55,668 nt of DNA from an uncultured Eubacteriales bacterium (GTDB lineage Bacteria; Bacillota; Clostridia; Peptostreptococcales; Anaerovoracaceae): NCBI GenBank assembly GCA_902763505.1, contig CACWSO010000013.1:1-55668 (forward strand). Direction: 5' to 3'. The notes under the pieces were generated by a model. It made no database searches. It was not told the origin of the DNA and worked only from the letters and a program-made list of their open reading frames with translations. A program made the position numbers and the translations under genes. Positions 42,491 to 52,267 of the stretch are shown piece by piece; positions within the stretch are counted from its first letter, which is position 1, and every line of letters begins with the position of its first letter.

Positions 42491-43254
42491 CAATCGAAAC
42501 AACAGGAGCCTTCGCATCAGTGGCTGTTGCTGAAGCACTTGAGGATGGAAGCGAATGCCGCATCCTTGCCCATTTGGAAGGCCATGACAGATATTCACAC
42601 CTGCAGAATCTGACACCGCAGATCCAGCTGGTTCTTTCCGATGCGGAAATCACGATGGATGATCTCTCCGCCATTGCAGTTGCTAATGGACCGGGGTCCT
42701 TCACGGGAATCAGGATCGGCGTTTCTACAACGAGAGCATTGTCTCAGGTCAAAGGCATTCCATGTGTGCCGGTATCAAGCCTTGAAGCGTTGGCTGAGCG
42801 ATGCGTGCAGGTGGCCGGCAGCACAGATGCGCCAGAAGAAGGGGTACTGATTTGCCCGATTCTCGATGCGCGCAGAAGCCAGGTCTACGGCGGAGGATAC
42901 CTTCTTGAGAATACGGGCGAAGGCGCAGTACGGCTTCAGGAAGCGGTCAAAGCAGGTCCGTACACCATCGATGAATTCATGGAACTCGCCGGAGAATATG
43001 ATGAAATCTACATGTTGGGTGATGGCGTGGACACCTGCGGACAGAAGATAGAAGCAAACAGAGCAGAAGGCGTTGCCTTTGCACCGGAGGAAATGAGATA
43101 CCAGAGAGCAGAAGAAGTTGCAATGCTCGGTGCAGTGAAGTTCGCAGCGGGTCAGAGCGTTGCTTACGATATGCTCAAACCGGAATACATGAGGATGGCG
43201 GAGGCGGAACGAAAGCTCAGGGCAAAGCAGGCTGAGGTGAAAGCGAATGGCTGA
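42478..43254 (+). CDS. tsaB: tRNA threonylcarbamoyladenosine synthesis protein TsaB
   Basis: A 258-residue ASKHA-fold protein, inactive paralogue and partner of TsaD. Opening YILAIETTGAFASVAV, then IAVANGPGSFTGIRIG and the CPILDARRSQVYGGGY segment are diagnostic. It overlaps tsaE at the start and rimI by 8 nt at the end. Confidence 0.95.
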   Translation: MYILAIETTGAFASVAVAEALEDGSECRILAHLEGHDRYSHLQNLTPQIQLVLSDAEITMDDLSAIAVANGPGSFTGIRIGVSTTRALSQVKGIPCVPVSSLEALAERCVQVAGSTDAPEEGVLICPILDARRSQVYGGGYLLENTGEGAVRLQEAVKAGPYTIDEFMELAGEYDEIYMLGDGVDTCGQKIEANRAEGVAFAPEEMRYQRAEEVAMLGAVKFAAGQSVAYDMLKPEYMRMAEAERKLRAKQAEVKANG

Positions 43255-43795
43255 TGTGATAATCAGGCAGGCAGAGTCAAAGGATGCAGAGGACATCTTC
43301 GAAATCGAACAGATCTGCTTCCCGGATCCCTGGAGTATGGACTCCATCAGATATGAACTGAAGGAGAACCCAAGAGCCTTTTATGTTGTTGCGGAACACA
43401 GCGGCAAGGTAGTCGGATATGCAGGTCTTTGGTGGATCATGGACGAGGGGCACATTACGAATGTGGCAGTACGTCCGGGCTACCGGAACAGGAAGATCGC
43501 CGAAGGAATCATCAGTGTGCTGATTGGACACACAGCGCAGGAAGGAATCCTGCACCATACTTTGGAAGTGCGCAGAAGCAACGAGGCGGCGATCAATCTC
43601 TACAGAAAATTTGGCTTTGAAGTAGAAGGCGTCCGCAAAGGTTACTATAAATTTGAAAATGAAGATGCTCTGCTCATGTGGCGCCATGCAACAGAGGAAG
43701 AGCTCGCTGCATGGGAAGAAAAACTCGCCAAGCAGACCGAAGAGGCAGAGCAAACCGAGGCAGAAGAAACAGAAGAGACCGAGACAGAGGAGTAA
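43247..43795 (+). CDS. rimI: Ribosomal protein alanine N-acetyltransferase RimI
   Basis: A 182-residue GNAT acetyltransferase: IEQICFPDPWS, ITNVAVRPGYRNRKIAEGI (acetyl-CoA loop), LEVRRSNEAAINLYRKFGFE and YYKFENEDALLMW are RimI hallmarks; the family acetylates ribosomal protein bS18. The last 30 residues form a Glu/Thr-rich tail (EAEQTEAEETEETETEE) not needed by the fold, reading into a purine-rich repeat at the DNA level. Lies between tsaB and tsaD, the common order. Confidence 0.9.
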   Translation: MADVIIRQAESKDAEDIFEIEQICFPDPWSMDSIRYELKENPRAFYVVAEHSGKVVGYAGLWWIMDEGHITNVAVRPGYRNRKIAEGIISVLIGHTAQEGILHHTLEVRRSNEAAINLYRKFGFEVEGVRKGYYKFENEDALLMWRHATEEELAAWEEKLAKQTEEAEQTEAEETEETETEE

Positions 43796-43798
43796 AAG

Positions 43799-44815
43799 GT
43801 GATAGACGGTAAATTCGCAATTCTTGCAATTGAATCAAGCTGTGACGAAACAGCGGCGGCAGTCGTGCTGGAAGGGCGCGACGTACGTTCCAATGTCATT
43901 TCTTCACAGATCGATATCCACAAAGCTTACGGAGGTGTTGTTCCGGAGATCGCATCGCGCCATCATCTGGACAACGTCAACTGGGTGTGTGAAAAAGCAC
44001 TCGCAGATGCAGGGGCATCCATGGATGACATCGATGCCATCGGCGTGACCTACGGACCTGGTCTTGTAGGAGCACTTCTCATCGGACTGGCTACGGCAAA
44101 AGCGTACGCGCTGGCGACGGGAAAGCCGCTGATCGGCGTGCACCACATCCACGGACACATCTGCGCAAACTATATCGAACACAAAGACCTTCAGCCGCCG
44201 TTCATGGCGCTGGTCATCTCAGGCGGCCATACGAACATCGTAGAAGTCACCGACTACAATGAGCTGCATGTGCTCGGCGGAACCCGTGATGACGCGGCAG
44301 GGGAAGCCTTCGATAAGGTTGCCCGCGTGCTGGGACTCGGCTATCCGGGCGGACCGCTCATCGATAAGATCGCGAAAGAAGGCAACCCCGATGCAGTGGA
44401 GTTCAAGAGGGTGTTCCTTGAAAAAGGCAGCATGGACTTCAGTTTCAGCGGCATCAAGACCGGCGTGCTGAACTACGTCAACTCCGAGAAACAGGCAGGC
44501 CGCGAGATCAACATCGCAGACGTTGCCGCCGGTTTCCAGCAGGCCGTGCTGGATGTCGTAGTCGCAAAGACAATCGACGCAGCATTGTCTCTGAACAAGG
44601 ATAAAATCGTCGTTGCCGGCGGCGTGGCTGCAAACAGCAGACTCCGCGGCATGTTGAGCGCTGAATGTGAGAAACATGGACTGAAGCTGTATCATCCGTC
44701 ACCGATTCTCTGCACTGACAATGCGGCGATGATCGGATGCGCAGCCTATTATAAATACCAGGCGCAAGGACCGGATGATCTGACCCTGGACGCCATTCCG
44801 AATCTGCCGCTGTAG
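43799..44815 (+). CDS. tsaD: tRNA N6-adenosine threonylcarbamoyltransferase TsaD
   Basis: A 338-residue catalytic subunit for t6A. The start [16 protein letters not shown], the iron/zinc site HIHGH (His116, His120), [12 protein letters not shown], [18 protein letters not shown] segment and [12 protein letters not shown] are the family motifs. GTG 43799 starts 3 nt after the rimI stop, with GAGGAG upstream. Fourth gene of the t6A-rimI cluster. Confidence 0.96.
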   Translation: MIDGKFAILAIESSCDETAAAVVLEGRDVRSNVISSQIDIHKAYGGVVPEIASRHHLDNVNWVCEKALADAGASMDDIDAIGVTYGPGLVGALLIGLATAKAYALATGKPLIGVHHIHGHICANYIEHKDLQPPFMALVISGGHTNIVEVTDYNELHVLGGTRDDAAGEAFDKVARVLGLGYPGGPLIDKIAKEGNPDAVEFKRVFLEKGSMDFSFSGIKTGVLNYVNSEKQAGREINIADVAAGFQQAVLDVVVAKTIDAALSLNKDKIVVAGGVAANSRLRGMLSAECEKHGLKLYHPSPILCTDNAAMIGCAAYYKYQAQGPDDLTLDAIPNLPL

Positions 44816-44851
44816 GAGAACAGGAGTATTCAAACGCGCAGAACTTAGACT

Positions 44852-46795
44852 ATGATCGTAATATCCGCAAACAATCTGACAAAAGAATATGATGGTTCCA
44901 ACACGGTGCTGAATAAAGTGAGCTTCGCCATCAACAAGGGCGAACGCATCGGCATCATCGGCATCAACGGCGCAGGCAAATCGACGCTTCTGAAGATCCT
45001 GTCCGGTCAGCTCCCTCACGAAGGGGGAGATTTTTTCGTGTCCTCAGATCTCAGGATCGGATATCTGGAACAAGACGGCGGGTTCGATTCCGATAGGACA
45101 GTAATCGAGGAAGTAAACAAAGTGTTTGAACACTTCCCTGAGATGGAAAAGGAGATGGAGCGGCTGCTTGCCGAGGAAGAACTGACCCGCTACGAGCAGC
45201 TCCGTGAGCGTTATGAACGCATGGGCGGCTACATGTATCAGAGTGAGATCAGAGGCATTCTCACCAGCATGTCCTTTGATGAGTCCATGTACAATAAGAA
45301 GATTTCGACTTTGTCGGGCGGTGAGAAGACGAGGCTTGCACTGGCGATCCTGCTTTTGGAGAAGCCAGACATCCTGTTTTTGGACGAGCCGACAAACCAT
45401 TTGGACATTGGAACACTGAAGTGGCTGGAGCAGTACCTCAAGGGGTACAGAGGAACGATGATCATCGTTTCTCATGACAGATACTTTCTGAATGAGACCG
45501 TGAACAGGATTTTCGAAATCGAAAACGCACGACTGAATATCTACGAAGGGAACTACAACTTCTATGCCGCCGAACGCAGGAACAGACGTGAAGCGGAGAT
45601 GCGCCAATATGAGAAGCAGCAGAAGGAAGTCCAGCGCCAGGAGGAGATGATCCGCAGGTTCAAACAGCGCGGAACCGAGAAACTGGCCAAACGTGCGGCT
45701 TCAAGGGAAAAGCGGCTCTCTGCCATGGAACTGATGCAGCGGCCGGATCAGAGCAAAGGCAAGCTCAAACTGAACTTCCAGCAGAACTTCCAAAGCGGTA
45801 AGGACGTATTGATGGCCGAAGACTTAAGCAAAAGCTTCGGATACGGCATAAACAGAGTGGAACTATTCCGGGGCGTATCCATCGATGTGAAACGGGGCGA
45901 ACGCGTTTGCATCGTCGGCGCCAACGGCATCGGCAAGACCACGCTGATCAGGATGCTCATGGGCGATCTGGTCAGCACCACAGGACACATTAGGGTCGGG
46001 CATAATGTTCAGTTCGGATACTACGATCAGGGGCAGCAGCTCCTGAACGACAACAATACCGTTATTGAAGAACTGCAGGACGCATACAGTCTTTACTCAG
46101 AGGGAGAGCTGCGCAATATCCTCGGTCGATTTCTCTTCCGGGGCGAAGAGGTCTTCCAGGAGGTTGGGTCCCTGAGCGGCGGCGAGCGAGCAAGACTGTC
46201 TTTGCTGAAGCTCATGATGTCCGGAGCGAACACACTCATCCTGGACGAACCGACGAACCATCTGGATATCGAATCGAAGGAAGTCTTTGAAGAAGCTCTG
46301 CTGGAGTTTCCGGGGACATGCCTGATCGTTTCCCATGACAGATATTTTCTGAACAGGATTCCGACGAGGATCATGGAACTGACGGAAACCGGACTGGTGA
46401 ATTATCTCGGCAAGTACGATTACTATGTAGAGAAGAAACAGCAGCTGATTGAGTCGGGCAGCAAATATGTGGCCGGACTTGCAAAAGGGACTGCGGCAGA
46501 AGGTGTTGCCTTTGCATCGGAGGATGCAGAAGAGAAGACTGGGCTGTCCGCTGCAGAAGAACGAAAGCGCAAGAAAGAAATAGAAGCAGAGGAGCGCCGG
46601 CTGCGCCGAAAGAGAGAATCCCTGGAGAAGGAAATCGAGCAGCTTGAAGAGGAAATCAGCAAAGCCCATGATGAGCTGCAGAAGCCGGAAGTGATGACAG
46701 ATCATGAGAAGCTCCAGTCTCTCAGCGATAAGATGGCGGAGGATAAGGACAGACTCGATGCCTGCTATGAGCAGTGGCTTGAATTGCAGGAGTGA
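44852..46795 (+). CDS. ABC-F family ATPase
   Basis: A 647-residue soluble protein with two ABC domains: Walker A GINGAGKSTLLK and GANGIGKTTLIR, signatures LSGGEKTR and LSGGERAR, Walker B FLDEPTNHLD and ILDEPTNHLD. The 80-residue linker between them (QKEVQRQEEMIRRFKQRGTEK) is the P-site tRNA interaction motif. A C-terminal coiled coil (about 565-640) is present, as in Uup/YfmR-like housekeeping members. ABC-F proteins bind the ribosomal E site and relieve stalls; short linkers of this size argue against a dedicated antibiotic-resistance type. Confidence 0.9.
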   Translation: MIVISANNLTKEYDGSNTVLNKVSFAINKGERIGIIGINGAGKSTLLKILSGQLPHEGGDFFVSSDLRIGYLEQDGGFDSDRTVIEEVNKVFEHFPEMEKEMERLLAEEELTRYEQLRERYERMGGYMYQSEIRGILTSMSFDESMYNKKISTLSGGEKTRLALAILLLEKPDILFLDEPTNHLDIGTLKWLEQYLKGYRGTMIIVSHDRYFLNETVNRIFEIENARLNIYEGNYNFYAAERRNRREAEMRQYEKQQKEVQRQEEMIRRFKQRGTEKLAKRAASREKRLSAMELMQRPDQSKGKLKLNFQQNFQSGKDVLMAEDLSKSFGYGINRVELFRGVSIDVKRGERVCIVGANGIGKTTLIRMLMGDLVSTTGHIRVGHNVQFGYYDQGQQLLNDNNTVIEELQDAYSLYSEGELRNILGRFLFRGEEVFQEVGSLSGGERARLSLLKLMMSGANTLILDEPTNHLDIESKEVFEEALLEFPGTCLIVSHDRYFLNRIPTRIMELTETGLVNYLGKYDYYVEKKQQLIESGSKYVAGLAKGTAAEGVAFASEDAEEKTGLSAAEERKRKKEIEAEERRLRRKRESLEKEIEQLEEEISKAHDELQKPEVMTDHEKLQSLSDKMAEDKDRLDACYEQWLELQE

Positions 46796-46807
46796 TTTCG
46801 GTATAAT
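46779..46807 (+). promoter_or_regulatory. Promoter of rex
   Basis: TTGAAT (46779-46784), 17-nt spacer, TATAAT (46802-46807). The -35 lies inside the end of the ABC-F gene. The leader is about 65 nt. Confidence 0.72.
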
Positions 46808-46878
46808 TTTGGTAAGATCACGGGCACTTTACGGAGTGCTTCTGAAAGATAGAGAATTGGTAATTCGGAGAGAACGAT

Positions 46879-47523
46879 ATGAAAAAACAGGCGAAAATAT
46901 CCAATGCGGTAATTAGAAGACTTCCTCGTTACAGGAGGTATCTCAACGAGCTCCGCAAGAAGGGTGTGGACAAAATTTCATCCAATGAGTTCAGCAGCCT
47001 CATCGGTTACACTGCATCACAGATCAGACAGGATTTGAACAACTTCGGCGGATTCGGCCAGCAGGGATATGGATACAGCGTAGAAGGCCTTTACAACGAG
47101 ATTAGCTCCATCCTCGGACTGGACAGAGAGTATAAGATGGTCGTTGTAGGAGCCGGTAATCTCGGCAAAGCCATCGTAAACCACACTTATTACTATAAGA
47201 CGGGTTTCGTTGTGCAGGGCATCTTCGAAGTTAAGCCGGAACTCATCGGAACTGAGATCAACGGTGTTGAAGTCATGGATTATGAAGGCATTGTTGAGTT
47301 CGTTGAGAACAACAACATCGACATAGGCATCATCTGCACGACGAAAGAAGTCGCCCAGGAAGTTGCAGACAAGCTCTGCTTCGCAGGTGTCAGAGGATTG
47401 TGGAACTTCGCGCCGATCGATATTGAGACTCCGTCTCATGTGGCTGTTGAGAATGTACACATCAGCGAGAGCCTCCACTCACTGGCTTATCACATGAGCA
47501 GAGCATCGGACGAAAAGAGATAA
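46879..47523 (+). CDS. rex: Redox-sensing repressor Rex
   Basis: A 214-residue repressor that senses the NADH/NAD+ ratio and controls fermentation genes. The N-terminal winged helix (VIRRLPRYRRYLNELRKKG, ISSNEFSSLIGYTASQIRQDL) contacts DNA. The Rossmann domain (MVVVGAGNLGKAIVNH) binds NADH, and the C-terminal swapped helix ends in ENVHISESLHSLAYHM. It has its own promoter; no convincing Rex operator is seen in the window. Confidence 0.95.
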   Translation: MKKQAKISNAVIRRLPRYRRYLNELRKKGVDKISSNEFSSLIGYTASQIRQDLNNFGGFGQQGYGYSVEGLYNEISSILGLDREYKMVVVGAGNLGKAIVNHTYYYKTGFVVQGIFEVKPELIGTEINGVEVMDYEGIVEFVENNNIDIGIICTTKEVAQEVADKLCFAGVRGLWNFAPIDIETPSHVAVENVHISESLHSLAYHMSRASDEKR

Positions 47524-47542
47524 GATATGGCTTTAAAATGAA

Positions 47543-47569
47543 ATGACCGCTTCGTAATGAAGCGGTCAT
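47543..47569. terminator. Bidirectional hairpin between rex and the ferredoxin gene
   Basis: ATGACCGCTTC (47543-47553), loop GTAAT, GAAGCGGTCAT (47559-47569): a perfect 11-bp stem between converging genes. The T-run is poor on both sides. Confidence 0.72.
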
Positions 47570-47593
47570 AGAATTACGTTCCTTGGTAAAAGA

Positions 47594-47761
47594 CTATTCT
47601 TCTACTGGAGCATCTACAGGGCATGCACCTGCGCAAGCACCACAGTCGATGCAAGCTTCAGCGTCGATTACATAGATGTCGCCTTCTGAGATAGCTTCTA
47701 CTGGACATTCGTCTTTGCAAGCACCACAAGCGATGCATTCGTCAGTAATTTTGTAAGCCAT
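47594..47761 (-). CDS. 2[4Fe-4S] ferredoxin, clostridial type
   Basis: A 55-residue low-potential electron carrier. Two motifs C-x2-C-x2-C-x3-C are complete: CIACGACKDECP and CIDCGACAGACP. It is the standard partner for enzymes such as IorAB and hydrogenases. The open frame extends 23 codons further upstream, but AAGGAGG before the ATG at 47761 and the family length fix this start. It has its own promoter, divergent from the next gene. Confidence 0.96.
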   Translation of the reverse strand: MAYKITDECIACGACKDECPVEAISEGDIYVIDAEACIDCGACAGACPVDAPVEE

Positions 47762-47801
47762 TAATATTACCTCCTTAAAAGATTCTGCATTTGATGACTG
47801 A

Positions 47802-47830
47802 ATTATAGCATTTGCATAGAAAGAATTCAA
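47802..47830 (-). promoter_or_regulatory. Ferredoxin gene promoter (minus strand)
   Basis: On the minus strand: TTGAAT (47830-47825), 17-nt spacer, TATAAT (47807-47802). It begins 1 nt before the start codon of the divergent gene at 47832. Confidence 0.75.
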
Positions 47831-47831
47831 T

Positions 47832-48656
47832 ATGAAAGTTTACACATTATCGGGGAGAAGCGGAACAGGTAAGAGTTTCCAGGCTATCAACCTGTGCAAA
47901 GAAAGGAATATAGAAAGCATCATCGACGACGGCCTTTTCATATACCGGAACAAGGTCATCTCCGGTATTTCCGCCAAACGTGAACGCACAATCATCCGCG
48001 CCGTGCAGGCTGCTGTATTTGATGATGACGACAGAGCGGAAGAGGCAAAAGCAGCCATCGCGCGCATGAAACCGAATTCGATCCTGATCATCGGAACTTC
48101 GGACAGAATGGTTGATAAGATCATTGAGAGACTCGAACTTCCAGAACCGGAGGAGCGCATCTACATCGAAGAGATCACCACCGATGAAGAGAGAGTCATC
48201 GCCCGCAAGCAGCGCAAGGAAATGGGACAGCATGTTATCCCTGCGCCGACGTTCCAGCTGAAAAAGCAGTTCTCCGGATATTTTATGAAGCCGATGAAAC
48301 TGCTGAAGGATTTCAACCCGCTGGATCATTGGAAGGAGGGTGCCGAGAAATCCGTGGTTCGTCCTTCTTACAGTTATATGGGTCGGTATAACATTTCGGA
48401 GAAAGTCATGACAGACATTATCGACTGTATCAGACAGGATGCGGAGAGCATCAATGAAATCGATATGGTAACTGTCAAAGAAAACCGGGAAATGAGAAAT
48501 GAAGGTATCGAACTCAATGTCACTATCAATATGGATTACAGTGATGACTTGCCGGGAAAAGCTGAAACTTTCCAGGCCATGATCGCCACGATTATTGAGG
48601 AGATGACAGCCTTCAATGTCAACAAAGTCAATATCGATGTCAAAGAAGTCGTGTAG
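47832..48656 (+). CDS. P-loop NTPase with C-terminal Asp23/YloU-like domain
   Basis: A 274-residue two-domain protein. The N-terminal part has a Walker A (GRSGTGKS, residues 8-15) and a small NTPase-like layout ending near residue 110. The C-terminal region (about 165-274: VRPSYSYMGRYNISEKVMTDIIDCI, then INMDYSDDLPGKAETFQAMIATIIEEMTAFNVNKVNIDV) resembles the Asp23/YloU (DUF322) domain, which has alkaline-shock and envelope links. The combination occurs in Clostridia; its job is unknown. No ribosome site precedes the ATG, so it may be read from a very short leader. Confidence 0.72.
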   Translation: MKVYTLSGRSGTGKSFQAINLCKERNIESIIDDGLFIYRNKVISGISAKRERTIIRAVQAAVFDDDDRAEEAKAAIARMKPNSILIIGTSDRMVDKIIERLELPEPEERIYIEEITTDEERVIARKQRKEMGQHVIPAPTFQLKKQFSGYFMKPMKLLKDFNPLDHWKEGAEKSVVRPSYSYMGRYNISEKVMTDIIDCIRQDAESINEIDMVTVKENREMRNEGIELNVTINMDYSDDLPGKAETFQAMIATIIEEMTAFNVNKVNIDVKEVV

Positions 48657-48696
48657 GGAAGACTGCCATAATGACAGCCTTAAAGACGGCTTGCAG

Positions 48697-48722
48697 CGGC
48701 CCATTTGATGGGCCGTTTTTTA
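48697..48722 (+). terminator. Intrinsic terminator before groESL
   Basis: CGGCCCAT (48697-48704), loop TTG, ATGGGCCG (48708-48715), then TTTTTTAT. Confidence 0.88.
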
Positions 48723-48758
48723 TTTGTACTTTTTTTGTCGAAAGGATGAGAAAACAGG

Positions 48759-48787
48759 TTGACAAACACGTGCAATAGAGTTAAATT
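48759..48787 (+). promoter_or_regulatory. groESL promoter
   Basis: Consensus TTGACA (48759-48764) with TAAATT (48782-48787) at 17 nt. The expected start, near 48794, falls inside the CIRCE element. Confidence 0.75.
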
Positions 48788-48791
48788 ATAC

Positions 48792-48818
48792 TTGGCACTC
48801 AAACAAGGGGAGTGCTAA
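48792..48818 (+). promoter_or_regulatory. CIRCE operator for HrcA
   Basis: TTGGCACTC, 9-nt spacer, GAGTGCTAA; one change from the consensus TTAGCACTC-N9-GAGTGCTAA. HrcA binding here represses groESL until heat stress. Confidence 0.93.
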
Positions 48819-48898
48819 CAACAACAGAAGGGATGGATTAGAGGCCCGATAGAATGGGGCTTTGACGGCCCTTGAAAAATAAAAAGGAGATGACAAGT

Positions 48899-49177
48899 AT
48901 GAGTTACGGAATCAAGCCACTCGGCACAAAAGTAGTTATCAAAGAAGTTGCCAGTGAAGAGACAACAGCAAGCGGAATCGTACTTCCGGGCAGCGCTCAG
49001 GAGAAGCCTCAGATCGCTGAGGTACTGGCTGTAGGACCAGGAAGTGAAGATGTGAAGATGGAACTTCAGGTAGGCGACAAAGTAATATTCAGCAAGTACG
49101 CCGGAACAGAAGTGAAATACAACGGTGACGAAGTGATCATCATGGACCAGAGAGATATCCTGGCCGTGGTTGAATAA
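48899..49177 (+). CDS. groES: Co-chaperonin GroES
   Basis: A 92-residue cap of the GroEL folding chamber. [14 protein letters not shown], the mobile loop [17 protein letters not shown] and [21 protein letters not shown] are the family blocks. ATG 48899 follows AAGGAGA at 9 nt; in-frame starts at 48872 and 48890 would add residues that the family lacks. Controlled by CIRCE. Confidence 0.96.
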   Translation: MSYGIKPLGTKVVIKEVASEETTASGIVLPGSAQEKPQIAEVLAVGPGSEDVKMELQVGDKVIFSKYAGTEVKYNGDEVIIMDQRDILAVVE

Positions 49178-49191
49178 AAGGAGGTATATGA

Positions 49192-50832
<1,641 letters not shown>

Positions 50833-50896
50833 GCCGGCCAGTCCAGGCGCTGAATTTGTGACAGTTCCGTAGTAGATCTGTCAAAATATAGAGAAA

Positions 50897-50940
50897 CAAA
50901 CAACCCCGGTCTGCAGATTCGCGGATCGGGGTTTTGTTGT
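50897..50940 (+). terminator. Intrinsic terminator after groEL
   Basis: AACCCCG (50902-50908) pairs with CGGGGTT (50927-50933), with further pairing in the loop and outside (ACAAAC with GTTGT); TTTTG follows the stem. Confidence 0.82.
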
Positions 50941-50946
50941 GGGGTT

Positions 50947-51222
50947 AAAGTACAAAACATGGAACTGAACTCCATTGAATATTCGTAAGTGTTTTGTACT
51001 TTTGTCATTCCGCATCAGGAAAAGTACAAAAGATAAAGCTTAGAACAATTGTACCTCCGTAAAGTGTTTGTACCTTTTGTTTTTTATTATAAGAAAAGTA
51101 CAAATACTAAAGCTGTGACAGTTGAAACTTCGTCAGACTTTTGTACTTGCATCAAGGAATCTATAGAAAAGTACAAAACAATGGGAGACAAAACCCTGAA
51201 ACTTCGTCAGGCTTTTGTACTT
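50947..51222. repeat. Array of four palindromic repeat units, period 74 bp
   Basis: This fills most of the 514-nt gap between groEL and the next gene. Units: 50947-51002, 51021-51077, 51095-51148, 51168-51222. Each starts AAAGTACAAA and ends TTTGTACTT (10-12 bp inverted repeat; unit 2 has one inserted C), and each has CGTMAG-like sequence just before the right arm. Starts are 74, 74 and 73 bp apart; the 17-19 bp between units are unlike each other, as are about 18 bp after each left arm. The 28 bp at the right end of units 3 and 4 differ at only two positions. This is not a CRISPR array: repeat arms are short and the units themselves are palindromic. Confidence 0.85.
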
Positions 51223-51266
51223 GAGAGAATTGATTATTAAGAAATGAGACATCATTCAAAGCATTG

Positions 51267-51295
51267 TTGTAAAATAATATCAATAATGGTAAAAT
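51267..51295 (+). promoter_or_regulatory. Predicted promoter of the nuclease-like gene
   Basis: TTGTAA (51267-51272), 17-nt spacer, TAAAAT (51290-51295). GTAAAATAA is repeated at 51269 and 51289. Confidence 0.5.
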
Positions 51296-51346
51296 AAGGA
51301 ATCAAAGGCGCTCTGCAATTGAAATAATGGAGCAGGAAAGAAGAAA

Positions 51347-52249
51347 TTGAAGACGAAGGATAACTATACTAGGAAATCAACACTTGTTTTAACGCCCGTC
51401 ATTGCGAAAAGTCAGATTGATAGAATCAATAAAAGAATTAGCAGTGAATTGTATGAACTTCGCGATGAGCATAAGTCATTGCCAGAAGGAAAGCTTTATA
51501 TAAGATATCGCGGAGATTTAGTGCTTTTTACGGAACGATGCAAAGGCAAGCTATTCGGCATAACTAGAAATCGTGATTTGGTGCACAAGTTGGCTCGCCG
51601 TGAATATCTACAGCTTCAGATGGCTTTTATCGATGAAATTTTAGAGGAGGGTTGGACACCGAGAACAGAAAAAGTCATCGCCCGACTCTACCCTCAAATC
51701 GAAACTCTTCTAAAGAAATACGAGGATGCGGGATTGGACATTGACCAGATCACGATGACACCGAACCAGAGAATATGGAATTCAGACCGGCACAGCCAGA
51801 AGGAGAACAGGAGAGAGGAACTGATTTATCCAACGAGGGGAGGGGTATATATGCGTACGCAGTCAGAGAGGTTTATCGGGGACCTTCTTGAGAGACTGCA
51901 TATTCCGTACCGATATGAAACTCGTGTAACGATCAACAATCGGGCATACCATCCGGACTTCATTATTATGCTGCCTGATGGGAGACTAGTGATTCTAGAA
52001 CACGTGGGCAGGATGGATTTGAGGGAATATGACGAGGACCTCATTACACGACTTCAGGCTTATGACAGCATAGGCCTGATGATTGGAAGAAATGTTTTCA
52101 TGACCTTTCATCACGATATCCGGGAGGAGGCCAGAGTTAAAGAAGTATTGTTTCAGGTGCTCACCGCCAGCCCGCCATGGAACAAAACATTGGTTAGCGT
52201 CGCAAGAAAAGCGGGCTGTCAGATTGAACAGCCCGCATACGGATCATAA
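51347..52249 (+). CDS. PD-(D/E)XK nuclease-like protein with E-H-x-G active site
   Basis: A 300-residue protein. Residues 1-160 are basic and helical and may bind nucleic acid. The C-terminal domain has a restriction-endonuclease-like pattern: Glu174 (TQSERFIGDLLERLHI), Glu191 (YRYETRV), Asp204 (HPDFIIM) and Glu218-His219-x-Gly221 (ILEHVGRMD), where the usual E-x-K is E-H-x-G. Such proteins are known in Clostridia as uncharacterised relatives of DNA-cutting enzymes. TTG 51347 with AGGAAAG is the only plausible start. It is A+T-richer than its neighbours and lies directly behind the palindromic array. Confidence 0.68.
   Translation: MKTKDNYTRKSTLVLTPVIAKSQIDRINKRISSELYELRDEHKSLPEGKLYIRYRGDLVLFTERCKGKLFGITRNRDLVHKLARREYLQLQMAFIDEILEEGWTPRTEKVIARLYPQIETLLKKYEDAGLDIDQITMTPNQRIWNSDRHSQKENRREELIYPTRGGVYMRTQSERFIGDLLERLHIPYRYETRVTINNRAYHPDFIIMLPDGRLVILEHVGRMDLREYDEDLITRLQAYDSIGLMIGRNVFMTFHHDIREEARVKEVLFQVLTASPPWNKTLVSVARKAGCQIEQPAYGS
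52207..52236 (-). terminator. hslO terminator, inside the 3' end of the nuclease-like gene
   Basis: GCGGGCTGT (52211-52219) and ACAGCCCGC (52228-52236) form a perfect 9-bp stem; on the minus strand it is followed by TTTTCTT. So it ends minus-strand transcription although it is also coding for the last residues of the + strand gene. Confidence 0.75.
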
Positions 52250-52266
52250 TGCGTACGGATCATAAT
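52235..52266. repeat. Tandem 16-bp duplication at the gene junction
   Basis: GCATACGGATCATAAT (52235-52250) and GCGTACGGATCATAAT (52251-52266) differ by one base. The first copy contains the stop codon of the nuclease-like gene, and the second touches the hslO stop codon. Confidence 0.85.
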
Positions 52267-52267
52267 A

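Noticed and set aside
50947-51222. CRISPR array
   Set aside because: The conserved part is a pair of 10-12 bp arms with divergent interior, not a direct repeat of 24-37 bp with unique spacers, and no cas gene is near.
51049-51240. A 63-codon frame within the repeat array
   Set aside because: It reads through three repeat units, has no ribosome site, and the product follows the repeat structure.
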